NCBI GenBank assembly: GCA_938011325.1
Contig: CALLUD010000007.1
Location: 62,001-126,000 of the forward strand
DNA length: 64,000 bases
Reading direction: 5' to 3'
Source: an uncultured Spartobacteria bacterium
GTDB taxonomy: Bacteria > Verrucomicrobiota > Verrucomicrobiia > Chthoniobacterales > JAATET01
Shown here: piece by piece, positions 1 through 10,221 of the stretch
How the letters are laid out: the number at the start of each line of letters is the position of its first letter
Position numbering within the stretch: position 1 is the first letter of the stretch
Notes under the pieces: model-generated
Databases searched by the model: none
Seen by the model: only the letters and a program-made list of their open reading frames with translations
Told to the model about the DNA's origin: nothing
Made by a program: the position numbers and the translations under genes

Positions 1-93
1 GTATTGGGACACGCAGGCAACCGTCGTCGCCGTCGCAACCAGAATCCCCGCCACGCTCGCCAGCGCGATGCCGAGTAATTCCAACGCGTCCAT
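1..93 (-). CDS. N-terminus of a membrane-anchored protein, cut by the window edge
   Basis: An open frame starts at an ATG (complement of 91-93) and runs off the left edge after 31 codons. The visible residues are strongly hydrophobic from about residue 5 to 28 (LLGIALASVAGILVATATT), as in a signal anchor or first membrane helix. It lies 70 bp downstream of pdxA on the same strand, so it may be the next gene of that run. No clear ribosome-binding site is visible. The family cannot be named from this fragment. Confidence 0.4.
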   Translation of the reverse strand, partial: MDALELLGIALASVAGILVATATTVACVSQY

Positions 94-139
94 GCCGGAA
101 AATCGCGCGTGATTTCACCTTTGCGCTTTCCCTGAGCGC

Positions 140-163
140 GCGTTCGGGGATCGCCCCGAGCGC
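140..163 (-). terminator. GC-rich hairpin directly after the pdxA stop
   Basis: The arms at 140-149 and 154-163 pair over 10 bp with one T-G wobble around a 4-nt loop, immediately beyond the pdxA stop codon (164-166). No U-tract follows on the minus strand, so it may be a 3'-end stabiliser or a Rho-assisted end, not a classic intrinsic terminator. Confidence 0.35.
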
Positions 164-1033
164 CTAGGCGCGGCGCTGTGCCAGCTCCACGCAGAGTTGG
201 ATCGCGGCGATCATGCTGTCGGGCCGTGCCACGCCTTTTCCGGCGATCTCGAAAGCGGTGCCGTGGTCCGGGCTGGTGCGCGGAAAGGGAAGCCCGAGCG
301 TGACGTTCACCCCGCAATCGAAAGCAAGAAGCTTCAGCGGGATGAGACCCTGATCGTGATACATGCACACGATCGCGTCGAACTCACCGGCCGCAGCGCG
401 GAAAAACACGGTGTCGGGTGGCAGGGGACCGGTAAACGTGGTCGTCGTGTCCTCCGCCTGAAGCCGGCGCACGGCCGGAGCGATGATGTCCAGCTCCTCG
501 TTCCCGAGATCTCCGCCCTCGCCGGCGTGGGGATTCAGCCCTGCAACGGCGATGCGCGGGGTCTGCACGCCGCGGCGATGCACAAAGGTGGCGAGCAGTT
601 TCGAGACGCGGCAGATCTCGGAGATGGTCAGCATCTCGGGCACGTTCTTCAGCGGGACGTGCGCGGTCACCAATCCCACGGTGAGCGGACCGCCGGTGAG
701 ACACATCGCGTGATTCGTCGTGCCCGTGCGTGCCGCGAAAAACTCGGTCTGGCCGGGAAAATCGAAGCCGATGGCGTGCATGGGCTGCTTGGAAATCGGT
801 CCGGTAACAACGCCGTCGAATTTTCCCGACTTTGCTCCGGCCACAGCTTCCTCCAGAGCCGCGAAAGCGGCGCGCGCGGAGGCTGGAGTGGGGCGTCCCG
901 GCTCGAATCCGTCGGTGCTCCCGAGGATCGTGAATTCCGCCAAGCCCGCGATGCGCGGATCGGCGAGGGCGCCATTCACCACCTCCGGGCCGATGCCGGA
1001 CGGGTCACCCAGGGTGATGGCAATGCGAGCCAC
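164..1033 (-). CDS. pdxA: 4-hydroxythreonine-4-phosphate dehydrogenase
   Basis: PdxA catalyses the NAD-dependent oxidation of 4-phosphohydroxy-L-threonine in the DXP-dependent pyridoxal-5'-phosphate pathway, in the cytosol. The 289-residue protein has the family landmarks: GDPSGIGPE (9-17), GPISK (78-82), AHVPL (H125), NPHAGEGG (H169), MYHDQGL (H226) and a C-terminal TSPDHGTA. The three histidines match the metal ligands known in the family. It is some 40 residues shorter than the E. coli enzyme, mainly through a compact N-terminal half. The start is GTG, chosen because GDPSG must lie close to the N-terminus. It follows the SurA-like gene by 11 bp. A PdxA next to a SurA-type foldase is also known from enterobacteria (surA-pdxA), so the pairing is conserved or convergent. 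Confidence 0.95.
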   Translation of the reverse strand: MARIAITLGDPSGIGPEVVNGALADPRIAGLAEFTILGSTDGFEPGRPTPASARAAFAALEEAVAGAKSGKFDGVVTGPISKQPMHAIGFDFPGQTEFFAARTGTTNHAMCLTGGPLTVGLVTAHVPLKNVPEMLTISEICRVSKLLATFVHRRGVQTPRIAVAGLNPHAGEGGDLGNEELDIIAPAVRRLQAEDTTTTFTGPLPPDTVFFRAAAGEFDAIVCMYHDQGLIPLKLLAFDCGVNVTLGLPFPRTSPDHGTAFEIAGKGVARPDSMIAAIQLCVELAQRRA

Positions 1034-1044
1034 GGCGGGGACCC

Positions 1045-2019
1045 CTACGAGTAAATCTTGATGTAGGCCTGCTCGCGGAGGGTGTCGATCCAGCGCTGCA
1101 GTTCCTTGTTTCTTTCCTGCTGGATGAGGTTCTGCTCGATCTCGTCGCGCACTTCGCTGATCGACTTCGTGGAGGCGTTCTTCCGCGCTTCCACCATCAT
1201 GATGTAATACGAGTTGCCGATCTCGATGACGTCGCTGATTTCGCCGGCACGCAGCGAAAAGGCAACCTCGGTGAGCGGCTCGCTGAGCGTATTGCGATCG
1301 ATCCAGCCCCAGTCTCCCTCGGCCTCCTGCGTGCTGGGATCCTCGGAATACATCTGCGCCATGCGGCCAAACTCCGCGCCGGAGACGAGTTTCGCGCGAA
1401 TTTCCTCGGCCATCGCGCGCTTGCCGCCCGGCAGACCCAGATCGGCATCCGCGTCCTCACGAAGCACGATCATGCGCAGCTTCACCTGCTCCGGGGTCGT
1501 GTATTCGGACTTGTGGCGGTCGTAGTATTCCTGGATGCGCGTGGGCGAGATCACGAAATCCTCCTTCACGTAATTTTGACGCATCGCGGCCACGACCAGC
1601 TTGTCGTGCTCGATCTGTTTGAACTTGGTGACCGTGTAACCCTGGCTCTTGAGCGTGCGAACGAACGCGCCGCGGTCGCCGCCAAACTCTTCGCGGATGA
1701 TCTGCTGCACGCGATCGTCGATGAGATACGCCGGAATCGTGAGTTCCTTCTTCCGGAATTCCTGCAGGATGAGCTGACGGTCGATCAGGTCCTTGAGCGC
1801 GGAAAGCCGCATCTCCTTGATCTTGTTCTCGAGTTCCTCGCCCTGATACGCGGCGCGGAGGGCGCGTTCGCGGCCGGCGATGAGCTCCCGGACCTGGGAG
1901 TAGGTGATGACATCGCCATTCACGACGGCAGCGATACCGTCGATGACCTCACTTTGGGCGCGAACAATCCCGCTGGTGAGCAGGGCAAGCGCACAAGTGA
2001 TACCGAAAAGGCGTTTCAT
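1045..2019 (-). CDS. surA: SurA-like periplasmic peptidyl-prolyl isomerase/chaperone
   Basis: This protein probably escorts outer-membrane proteins through the periplasm. A signal peptide (KRLFGITCALALLTSG, cleavage after VRAQ) precedes a SurA-type N-terminal helical domain (IDGIAAVVNGDVITYSQV) and one parvulin domain, roughly residues 175-275 (EQVKLRMIVLRED, ...EGDWGWIDR...LSEPL.EVAFSL). At about 324 residues it has one rotamase domain, whereas E. coli SurA has two. The start is ATG at 2019 in a TGATG overlap with the mfd stop; an in-frame TTG one codon upstream is possible. Translational coupling to mfd is likely. The gene symbol is by analogy, and a PpiD- or PrsA-like role is possible. Confidence 0.88.
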   Translation of the reverse strand: MKRLFGITCALALLTSGIVRAQSEVIDGIAAVVNGDVITYSQVRELIAGRERALRAAYQGEELENKIKEMRLSALKDLIDRQLILQEFRKKELTIPAYLIDDRVQQIIREEFGGDRGAFVRTLKSQGYTVTKFKQIEHDKLVVAAMRQNYVKEDFVISPTRIQEYYDRHKSEYTTPEQVKLRMIVLREDADADLGLPGGKRAMAEEIRAKLVSGAEFGRMAQMYSEDPSTQEAEGDWGWIDRNTLSEPLTEVAFSLRAGEISDVIEIGNSYYIMMVEARKNASTKSISEVRDEIEQNLIQQERNKELQRWIDTLREQAYIKIYS

Positions 2020-5000
2020 CAAAGCAAAGGACGTTTTTGCAGGAACGTCAGGACTTCGCGCAACCTTATTTGGGGGTCAGGTGAAGTCAAGCGGGGGAAC
2101 TTTCCGCCGAACTGGATGAAATCGTTGCGCCGTTTGAGCATCAATTTGCCCTCGCGGGCCTCGACGCTCGTGAGGCGTTTTTCCGCGGCAAGGAGACGAA
2201 TCGCCTGAAGGGTGAGAAGGTTCTCGGCGGCCGGAGGAAGTTTGCCATAGCGGTCGCGCCACTCGTCGCGGAGACGATCGAGGGCCTCTTGATCCGGCGC
2301 GTCGGCGAGCCGGCGATATCCTTCGATCCGTTCCCCGGCGTCGGTGATGTAATGAGCCGGCAGAAATGCCGGTGCGACATCCTCGCCGGCAGCGGCGAAC
2401 TCCGCCTCGTTCAAGCTGACGAAATCCAGCCGCACCATGGCTGCGGATCCCGACCGCGCGGCCTCGCCCTTGAGAGTCGCCACGGAGCGTTTCAGAAGCC
2501 TGCAGTAAAGGTCGAAGCCGACGGCGAGGATGTGCCCGCTTTGCGCGGTGCCGAGGATGTTGCCCGCACCGCGAATCTCGAGGTCGCGCATGGCAATCTT
2601 GAAGCCGGCACCAAGCTCCGAATACTGCCGGATCGCCTGCACCCGCTTGCGCGCGTCGCCGGTGGTCATCAACTCGCGGGGGAGCATCAGGTAGGCGTAG
2701 GACTTGTGATGTGAGCGCCCGACGCGGCCGCGGAGCTGGTAAAGGTCGGCGAGGCCAAAGCGGTCGGCGCGGTCGATGATGATCGTGTTGGCATTCGGGA
2801 TATCGAGGCCGCTTTCGATGATCGTCGTGGAGACAAGCACGTCGACCTTCCCTGCGACGAACTGGGCCATCACGCTTTCCAGCTCGTGCTCGTGCATCTG
2901 GCCGTGACCGACGACCACCTTCGCATCGGGGCAAAGTTCACGGATGCGGTTTGCGAGACGTTCGATGGACTTCACGCGGTTGTGCAGCAGATAGACCTGT
3001 CCACCGCGCTGGAGTTCGCGCTGGATGGCATCGCGCATCACGCGTTCGTCGTAGGCGCAAATGACCGTCTCCACCGGCTGGCGGTTGGGCGGCGGAGTCT
3101 CGATGAGCGACATGTCGCGGGCGCCCATCAGCGCCAGATACAGCGTGCGCGGGATCGGCGTCGCCGAAAGGGTGAGCACGTCCACGAGGCGAAAGCGTTC
3201 CTTGAGCAGGTCCTTGTGCTTCACGCCGAAGCGCTGCTCTTCGTCCACGATCACCAGGCCAAGGTCCTTGAACGTCACGTCGCTCGAGAGCAACCGGTGC
3301 GTGCCCACGACGATGTCCACGCTGCCGTCGGCAAGGCCGCGAATGGCGGCGTTTTGTTCGGATCGCGTGCGGAAGCGATGGAGTGACTCGATCCGCACCG
3401 GGTAATCACTCATTCGCTCGCGCAATGTCTGCGCATGCTGTTGCGCGAGCACGGTGGTCGGCGCGAGAAACGCGACCTGCTTGCCGCCCATCACCGCCTT
3501 GAACGCCGCGCGAATCGCGACCTCCGTCTTGCCGAACCCGACATCCCCGCAGATCAATCGGTCCGTCGGCCGCGTGCTCTCCATGTCGGCCTTCGTTTCC
3601 GCGATGGCGCGGGCCTGGTCCGCGGTCGGCTCGAAGACGAAACTCTTCTCGAACTCCTGCTGCCAGTGCGTGTCCGGTGGAAAGGCGTAACCCGCGCTCG
3701 TCTCGCGCTCGGCCTGCAGGCGGAGCATCGTCGCGGCGTATTCGAAGATCGACCGCTCGGCCTTCTTCAGTGCGCGCTGCCATTTCCCGTCGCCGAGCGT
3801 GCTGAGCGGAGGATTCTTTCGTCCGAGCCCGACGTAGCGCGACACCTGCCACGCCTGCTCGAGCGGCACGTAAAGCCGCGCGTCGTTGGCGAATTCGATC
3901 GCGAGCTGGTCACCCTCCTCCGGGGATTTCTCCATCCCGAGGTAGCGTCCGATGCCGTGGTCGAGATGCACCACAAGATCGCCGGGTTCGAACTCCGTGA
4001 AATCCATCGCCGCCCTCGCTGCCATGGCGCGTTCGCGGCGGACAATCGAGCGCCGCGCGAGCTGGCTCGACGAGCGTCCGAAGAGCTCTGCGTCGGAGAG
4101 CACGGCGACCTTTGCGGCCGGACAGGTGAAGCCCGCAGTGAGATTGCCTGGCAGGAAATCGAGCATCGAGGGGTCGAGGCCGTTGTCGCGCGCAAGTTCG
4201 CAAAAACGCTCCCACTCGCCTTCGTTGTTGCAGACGAGCGTGATCTGCCAGCCGTCCGCATTCCATTCGCGAATCTGCGAAACGAAGCGCGCACGCTTCG
4301 CCTCGTTGAGCACGAAATCGCCCGCCGCGAAAAAGTCGATGCCCGGCGGATGAAATGCCGCCACCGGGTCGTCGCCGCCTTCGCGAATCGTGATCGCCGC
4401 CGGTTCCGCCTCGCACGCGACCGCCACCACGCGATCGTCGGCGTGAAAGTAATCCGTGATTGGCACATGACCCCGCTCCGGATCACCCGTGAGCACTTCG
4501 CAACGGTCGATCACGCCAACGGAAATCTGGCTGTCGAGCCGGAACTCGCGAATCGATTCGATCTCGTCGTCGAACAGCTCGATGCGCACCGGCAGCGGAT
4601 GCTGCCACGAATAGACATCGAGAATTCCCCCGCGCCGGGCGAACTGGCCGCGGCCGAAGATCTTCGGCACCTCCTCGTAGCCGGCTGCGGTCAATTTTTC
4701 CGCGATCGCCGGCAAATCGACACGATCGCCCTTGCGAAAGACGAGCGCGTTGCGGCGGAAGGCTTCCGGCGCCGGCACCTGGCCGTTCAACTCGGTTTCG
4801 ACGAGGACAACAGTCTGCCCCGTCGCGCCGCCTGCGAGTCGGGTGAGAATTTCCAGCCGCTCGGAGAGCGTCTCGGGATCGGGGACGAAATCGCCATCCG
4901 GCGTTGCCTCGAGGGGCGGGAAAACGCTGGCGGTTATTCCCCAGGTTGCCAGATCGGCGGCGAGCTCCTCCTGCCGGCGGACGTCCGCGCAGAAGATCCA

Positions 5001-5192
5001 CGTGTTGTGGCGGGCCGGGCGCGCGAGCAAGGCGGCGACGGCGGAGTGCGCGGAGGCCGTGATGGAGTCGAAGCATTTTTTCGCTTCGAGAATGTCCGCG
5101 CCTCCGATGGCACCTTCGAGGCGGGCGAGAAGCGCCTCACGAACTTGGGATTTGGAGGACTTGCGAGCGATAACGTTGCCAGATTTCTTCAA
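2019..5192 (-). CDS. mfd: Transcription-repair coupling factor
   Basis: Mfd is an ATP-driven translocase that removes stalled RNA polymerase at lesions and recruits UvrA. The 1057 residues cover the UvrB-like N-terminal modules, a CarD-like RNAP-interacting domain from about residue 400 (GDLVVHLDHGIGRYLG), helicase domains with Walker A GDVGFGKTE near 547-555, the VDEEQRFGV box, and SATPIPRTL. The C-terminal TRCF domain is also present. Length is slightly below the roughly 1150 typical of E. coli. The only plausible start is a TTG at 5192, which overlaps the end of the upstream aminotransferase by 56 bp; no in-frame ATG or GTG follows within the early coding region. The long overlap plus TTG suggests weak, coupled translation. 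Confidence 0.95.
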   Translation of the reverse strand: MKKSGNVIARKSSKSQVREALLARLEGAIGGADILEAKKCFDSITASAHSAVAALLARPARHNTWIFCADVRRQEELAADLATWGITASVFPPLEATPDGDFVPDPETLSERLEILTRLAGGATGQTVVLVETELNGQVPAPEAFRRNALVFRKGDRVDLPAIAEKLTAAGYEEVPKIFGRGQFARRGGILDVYSWQHPLPVRIELFDDEIESIREFRLDSQISVGVIDRCEVLTGDPERGHVPITDYFHADDRVVAVACEAEPAAITIREGGDDPVAAFHPPGIDFFAAGDFVLNEAKRARFVSQIREWNADGWQITLVCNNEGEWERFCELARDNGLDPSMLDFLPGNLTAGFTCPAAKVAVLSDAELFGRSSSQLARRSIVRRERAMAARAAMDFTEFEPGDLVVHLDHGIGRYLGMEKSPEEGDQLAIEFANDARLYVPLEQAWQVSRYVGLGRKNPPLSTLGDGKWQRALKKAERSIFEYAATMLRLQAERETSAGYAFPPDTHWQQEFEKSFVFEPTADQARAIAETKADMESTRPTDRLICGDVGFGKTEVAIRAAFKAVMGGKQVAFLAPTTVLAQQHAQTLRERMSDYPVRIESLHRFRTRSEQNAAIRGLADGSVDIVVGTHRLLSSDVTFKDLGLVIVDEEQRFGVKHKDLLKERFRLVDVLTLSATPIPRTLYLALMGARDMSLIETPPPNRQPVETVICAYDERVMRDAIQRELQRGGQVYLLHNRVKSIERLANRIRELCPDAKVVVGHGQMHEHELESVMAQFVAGKVDVLVSTTIIESGLDIPNANTIIIDRADRFGLADLYQLRGRVGRSHHKSYAYLMLPRELMTTGDARKRVQAIRQYSELGAGFKIAMRDLEIRGAGNILGTAQSGHILAVGFDLYCRLLKRSVATLKGEAARSGSAAMVRLDFVSLNEAEFAAAGEDVAPAFLPAHYITDAGERIEGYRRLADAPDQEALDRLRDEWRDRYGKLPPAAENLLTLQAIRLLAAEKRLTSVEAREGKLMLKRRNDFIQFGGKFPRLTSPDPQIRLREVLTFLQKRPLL

Positions 5193-5943
5193 CCAAAGGG
5201 TGGCCCGGCAGCGCGCGGTCGTCCAGCTTCGAGAGGCGTTGAACTCCCATCCGGCTGTTGGTGAGGAATGCGTCCCCGGCCTCGTCGATGTCCTGAAGCG
5301 TGAGCGTCTCGCGGCTCACCGGAAACTCGCTGACCACCCAGTCATGAACGGCGCCGCGCCGGATTTCTCCGTTCAATGCGGGTGTCACGATGCGACCTGC
5401 CTTGACGAGGAAAAGATTGGATGTCGCGCCGCCAAGGAGTGTGCCGTCCGGAGTGAACAGGATGGTCTGCTGGTCGCCGCTTTGCGCGTTTGCGATGAGG
5501 TGGCCCCAGTAGTTGCCGGTTTTTCCCGGCGGGAGCATCGGGATGAACGGAGTCGAGATCGCGGTGGTCGCCGCGACTTTTTCGGGTGCGGGGATGGGCG
5601 TTTCCTCGAAGATCAACGCAACCCGCGACTCGCGAACCGTGAGCTCCATGCCGCCATCGCCGCCCGTGAGATAGACGCGGCACACGCCCTCGACGATCGG
5701 CGTGTCCGCGAGCATGGCCCGGGTGGCTTCGAGCCAGCCGGCCGGTGGTGCGAAGTTCACATGGTCGGAAATTCCGGCGAGCTTCTCCAGGTGCTCGTCC
5801 GCGAGGATCGGGCGCGAATCGCGGATGGCAATCGTCTCGAAGATCGACATGCCGTAACGAAATCCGCGGTCCGTGAGCGGTAGACTCGCCTCCCTGTCGA
5901 AACCTTTTGGGCCGAGAATGAATGTGCAAGTCATCGCTTTCAT
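5137..5943 (-). CDS. Class IV aminotransferase (PabC/IlvE-like)
   Basis: This is a fold-type IV PLP enzyme of 268 residues. The N-terminal block DRGFRYGMSIFETI and the segment GKTGNYW, containing the likely Schiff-base lysine, are typical. So is LLGGATSNLFLV, where many relatives have LxEgxxSN. The substrate cannot be decided from sequence; 4-amino-4-deoxychorismate lyase and branched-chain or D-amino-acid transaminase are all possible. The start at 5943 (MKAMTC) has GGGAG seven bases upstream; the frame stays open further upstream into the regulator gene, but that part looks non-coding. The 3' end overlaps mfd by 56 bp, so the two are likely co-transcribed. Confidence 0.85.
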   Translation of the reverse strand: MKAMTCTFILGPKGFDREASLPLTDRGFRYGMSIFETIAIRDSRPILADEHLEKLAGISDHVNFAPPAGWLEATRAMLADTPIVEGVCRVYLTGGDGGMELTVRESRVALIFEETPIPAPEKVAATTAISTPFIPMLPPGKTGNYWGHLIANAQSGDQQTILFTPDGTLLGGATSNLFLVKAGRIVTPALNGEIRRGAVHDWVVSEFPVSRETLTLQDIDEAGDAFLTNSRMGVQRLSKLDDRALPGHPLVEEIWQRYRSQVLQIPSS

Positions 5944-6023
5944 TTCGTCTCCCGGCCGGGAATGCGTGCCTCGAATTTGGAATTTGTCGGCGCCGCTCCG
6001 GCCGGTCACGGGGCTTTCAACCC

Positions 6024-6056
6024 GGTCCGGCGCTTGCGCAGGGTTCCGCGCCGGAC

Positions 6057-6057
<1 letters not shown>
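6024..6057 (-). terminator. Perfect 10-bp inverted repeat at the regulator's stop codon
   Basis: GGTCCGGCGC (6024-6033) and GCGCCGGACC (6048-6057) pair perfectly around a 14-nt spacer; the last base is shared with the stop codon of the NtrC-type gene. No U-tract follows. It sits between that regulator and the aminotransferase gene and could attenuate or stabilise the transcript. Confidence 0.4.
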
Positions 6058-7529
<1,472 letters not shown>

Positions 7530-7537
7530 TCCAGATG

Positions 7538-8257
7538 CTAGAGGCCGCCGTAGCGGCGATGGCGGTTAGTGTAGTCAGTGATGGCGGCGAGTAAATCCGC
7601 CTTTGTGAAGTCGGGCCAATACTTCGGGGTTACGTGGATTTCCGTGTAACTGAGCTGCCAGAGGAGGAAATTCGAGAGGCGCATCTCGCCGGAGGTGCGG
7701 ATGAGCAGGTCGGGGTCGGGCGTGTCGCAGGTGTAAAGGTGCGCGCTGATGAGCTCCGGGGTGACGTCCTCCTCGGTGATCTCCCCGTTGCGAGCCTCGC
7801 GAACGAGCGCGCGGACGGCGTCGACGATCTCGACGCGGCCGCTGTAGCTGAGCGCGAGAGTGAGGATGAGCTTGTCGTTCTGAGCGGTGGCGGCGATGGC
7901 GCGGTTCAACCGCTCAAAGCACGGTTTTGGCAGCTCGTGCAAACGACCGATGGCGCGGAGCTGCACGCCTTTTTCGACCATTTCGTCGGTTTTCTGATCG
8001 AGGAACTTCTCGAGGAGCAGCATGAGACCCTCGACTTCGGAGGCCGGGCGTTTCCAGTTTTCCGAGGAGAAGGCGTAGAGCGTGAGGTATTTCACGCCGG
8101 CGTCGCGACAGCCCTCCACGCACTGGCCGACGGCCTGGCTGCCCTGCTCGTGCCCCTTGAGCCGCGGCAGACCACGGCTTTGCGCCCAGCGGCCGTTGCC
8201 ATCCATGATGACGGCGATGTGCCGCGGAATCTTGGACGCGGCTTCGTCGGCTTTCAT
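7538..8257 (-). CDS. uppS: Undecaprenyl diphosphate synthase (cis-prenyltransferase)
   Basis: UppS makes the C55 lipid carrier precursor for peptidoglycan and surface polysaccharides from FPP and IPP. The 239-residue protein has the diagnostic P-loop-like IAVIMDGNGRWAQ with catalytic Asp, then RLKGHEQG, YLTLYAFSSENW, and the C-terminal block PDLLIRTSGEMRLSNFLLWQ. The start at 8257 (MKADEAASKIPRH) fits the family length; the frame remains open upstream into purA but that extension has no homology-like content. It follows purA by 20 bp. In many bacteria cdsA and dxr follow uppS; here a sigma-54 regulator does. Confidence 0.96.
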   Translation of the reverse strand: MKADEAASKIPRHIAVIMDGNGRWAQSRGLPRLKGHEQGSQAVGQCVEGCRDAGVKYLTLYAFSSENWKRPASEVEGLMLLLEKFLDQKTDEMVEKGVQLRAIGRLHELPKPCFERLNRAIAATAQNDKLILTLALSYSGRVEIVDAVRALVREARNGEITEEDVTPELISAHLYTCDTPDPDLLIRTSGEMRLSNFLLWQLSYTEIHVTPKYWPDFTKADLLAAITDYTNRHRRYGGL

Positions 8258-8277
8258 GGGCTGGGGGACGAGGGAAT

Positions 8278-9546
8278 TCAAAGTCGGATGGTTTGCGCCC
8301 GCGCCGGACCGACGCTGACGATGGTCGGCTTCGCGCCGACGAGATCCGCGATGGCCATCACGTAGTCGCGGGCCTTTTTCGGGAGTTTCTTCCAGCTGGT
8401 CGCCTTTTCGGTGGACGTCATCCAACCCGGGAATTCCTGGTAGATCGGTTCGCATTTCTCGACATCCTCACGCAGGGTCGGGAGCACATTGATCTTCCTG
8501 CCGTTGAGCCGGTAGGCGGTGCAAACCCGGATCGTCTCCACGCCATCGAGGCCGTCGAGATTCGTGATCGCGAGCTCGTCGATGCCGTTGACCATGTTTG
8601 CGTAGCGGACGGCGACCGCGTCAAACCAGCCGCAGCGGCGCGCCCGGCCGGTCGTGGCGCCAAATTCGCGGCCCATGCCATGCAGGATGTCACCCAGCTC
8701 ATCGTTTTCCGTGGGGAACGGGCCTTCGCCCACGCGGGTCGTGTAGGCCTTCACGACGCCCATCACGAGATCCATGCGATGCGGCGGCACGCCCGAGCCG
8801 GTGCAGGCGCCGCCGGCCGTGGTGTTCGAACTCGTGACGAAGGGATAGGTGCCGTGATCGATGTCGAGGAAGGTGCCCTGGGCGCCCTCGAAGAGGATTC
8901 GCTTGCCCTTCGCCATCGCCTCGTGGAGGTAAACCACGGTGTTCGTGACAAACGGGCGCAGCACCTCGGCTGCCGCGAGGTAATCCTCCTGGACCTTTTT
9001 CGCGTTCAGCGGCTTTGCGCCGAGGCTCTTCAGCACGGCGTTGTTTTCCTTCATGCGGAGCTTGAGCTTCGCGATGAAGATGTCGGGATTCATGAGATCC
9101 TCCACGCGAATGCCGGTGCGGGCCGCCTTGTCGCCGTAGGCGGGACCGATGCCGCGTTTCGTGGTGCCGATCTTGTTCTTCCCTTTGAGCACCTCGCGCT
9201 GCTCGTCGAGTGCGCGATGGTAGGGCATCACGAGATGCGCACTGCCGCTGAGCAGGAAATTCTTTGCGATCTTGATGCCGCGACTGCGAAGGCCCTCGAT
9301 CTCGCCGACCAGCCCGACAGGGTCCACGACCACGCCGTTGCCGATCACGCAGGTTTTGCCGCGGCGCAAAATCCCCGACGGGATCAAGTGGAGCACATAC
9401 TTTTCGCCGCCAAGCACGATGGTATGGCCTGCATTGTTGCCGCCCTGGCTGCGGACCACGATGTCAGCGTCATCGGTAAGATAATCGATGATCTTGCCCT
9501 TGCCTTCGTCACCCCACTGGGCACCGATCAGGATTGTGTTGGCCAT
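8278..9546 (-). CDS. purA: Adenylosuccinate synthetase
   Basis: PurA converts IMP and aspartate to adenylosuccinate with GTP, the first committed step to AMP. The 422 residues start directly with the P-loop GAQWGDEGKGKIIDYL, followed by VRSQGGNNAGHTIV (with the catalytic His), GTTKRGIGPAY and TRVGEGPFPTE. Length is normal. It is the first gene of the minus-strand run; a 148-bp gap with a divergent DUF983 gene lies upstream and must contain its promoter. Confidence 0.97.
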   Translation of the reverse strand: MANTILIGAQWGDEGKGKIIDYLTDDADIVVRSQGGNNAGHTIVLGGEKYVLHLIPSGILRRGKTCVIGNGVVVDPVGLVGEIEGLRSRGIKIAKNFLLSGSAHLVMPYHRALDEQREVLKGKNKIGTTKRGIGPAYGDKAARTGIRVEDLMNPDIFIAKLKLRMKENNAVLKSLGAKPLNAKKVQEDYLAAAEVLRPFVTNTVVYLHEAMAKGKRILFEGAQGTFLDIDHGTYPFVTSSNTTAGGACTGSGVPPHRMDLVMGVVKAYTTRVGEGPFPTENDELGDILHGMGREFGATTGRARRCGWFDAVAVRYANMVNGIDELAITNLDGLDGVETIRVCTAYRLNGRKINVLPTLREDVEKCEPIYQEFPGWMTSTEKATSWKKLPKKARDYVMAIADLVGAKPTIVSVGPARAQTIRL

Positions 9547-9657
9547 ACGTCTTCTGTCGAAATTTTCACAAAAAAGCCGGATGCAGCGCGTGTCGCTGTC
9601 CGGAATTGAGCAGGGTCGGGGGTTTGTCTGAGAGTGACAAGAAGAAAGCGAAGCGAT

Positions 9658-9686
9658 TTGACGCGGGTCCAGGGGCGCCGCATGAT
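9658..9686 (+). promoter_or_regulatory. Candidate sigma-70-type promoter for the DUF983 gene
   Basis: TTGACG at 9658-9663 and CATGAT at 9681-9686 are separated by 17 bp. The proposed GTG start is at 9695, so transcription would begin almost at the start codon, giving a very short or leaderless message. This is a pattern match only. Confidence 0.3.
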
Positions 9687-9694
9687 CTCCCCTA

Positions 9695-10210
9695 GTGAAA
9701 CACGCGGGGATGATCCGGAAGGCAGCCGCCTACCTCTGGAGGGCGACGATCTTGAGATGCCCTGTGTGTGGCAAAACGCCGATTTTCCCGCCTGTGCATC
9801 GCGTGCGGCGGCTCTCCGATTGGTTCACGCCCCTCGATGGCTGCCCGCGTTGCGGCTACGCCTTCGAGCGCGAGCCGGGGTATTTTTTGATGGCGATCTG
9901 GGCGATCAACTACGGATGCGGCAGCCTGCTCGGCATTCTGATCTACCTGATTCTGGAAATTTTCCATCACCCGTCCCTGAAGATGATGCTCATCGCGGTG
10001 CTGACGCCGGTGGTCCTTTTCAACTTCCTGTTCGCCCGGCACTCGAAGGCGTATTTCATCGCGCTCGACCATTTGTTTGACCCGCACCGGCGCGATGGCG
10101 GGGACGACGGCGGAAATCAAAAAATCGAACCCGATGAGCCGGAGCCGATCACGGGTTCCGAGCTGCCGGACCCCACGGAGCCTTGCGAAACGACGCATGC
10201 GGTGCGATAA
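9695..10210 (+). CDS. DUF983-family membrane protein with two CxxC motifs
   Basis: A 171-residue protein begins with a zinc-ribbon-like part, CPVCG (about 22-26) and CPRCGY (about 50-55), followed by two hydrophobic segments (LMAIWAINYGCGSLLGILIYLIL and MLIAVLTPVVLFNFLF) and a polar, acidic C-terminal tail. This is the DUF983 architecture; no biochemical role is established. The start is taken as GTG at 9695; an ATG at 9710 is an alternative and leaves both CxxC motifs intact. It is 11 bp upstream of the next gene, so the two probably form an operon. Confidence 0.75.
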   Translation: MKHAGMIRKAAAYLWRATILRCPVCGKTPIFPPVHRVRRLSDWFTPLDGCPRCGYAFEREPGYFLMAIWAINYGCGSLLGILIYLILEIFHHPSLKMMLIAVLTPVVLFNFLFARHSKAYFIALDHLFDPHRRDGGDDGGNQKIEPDEPEPITGSELPDPTEPCETTHAVR

Positions 10211-10221
10211 GCGCCGGCCTG

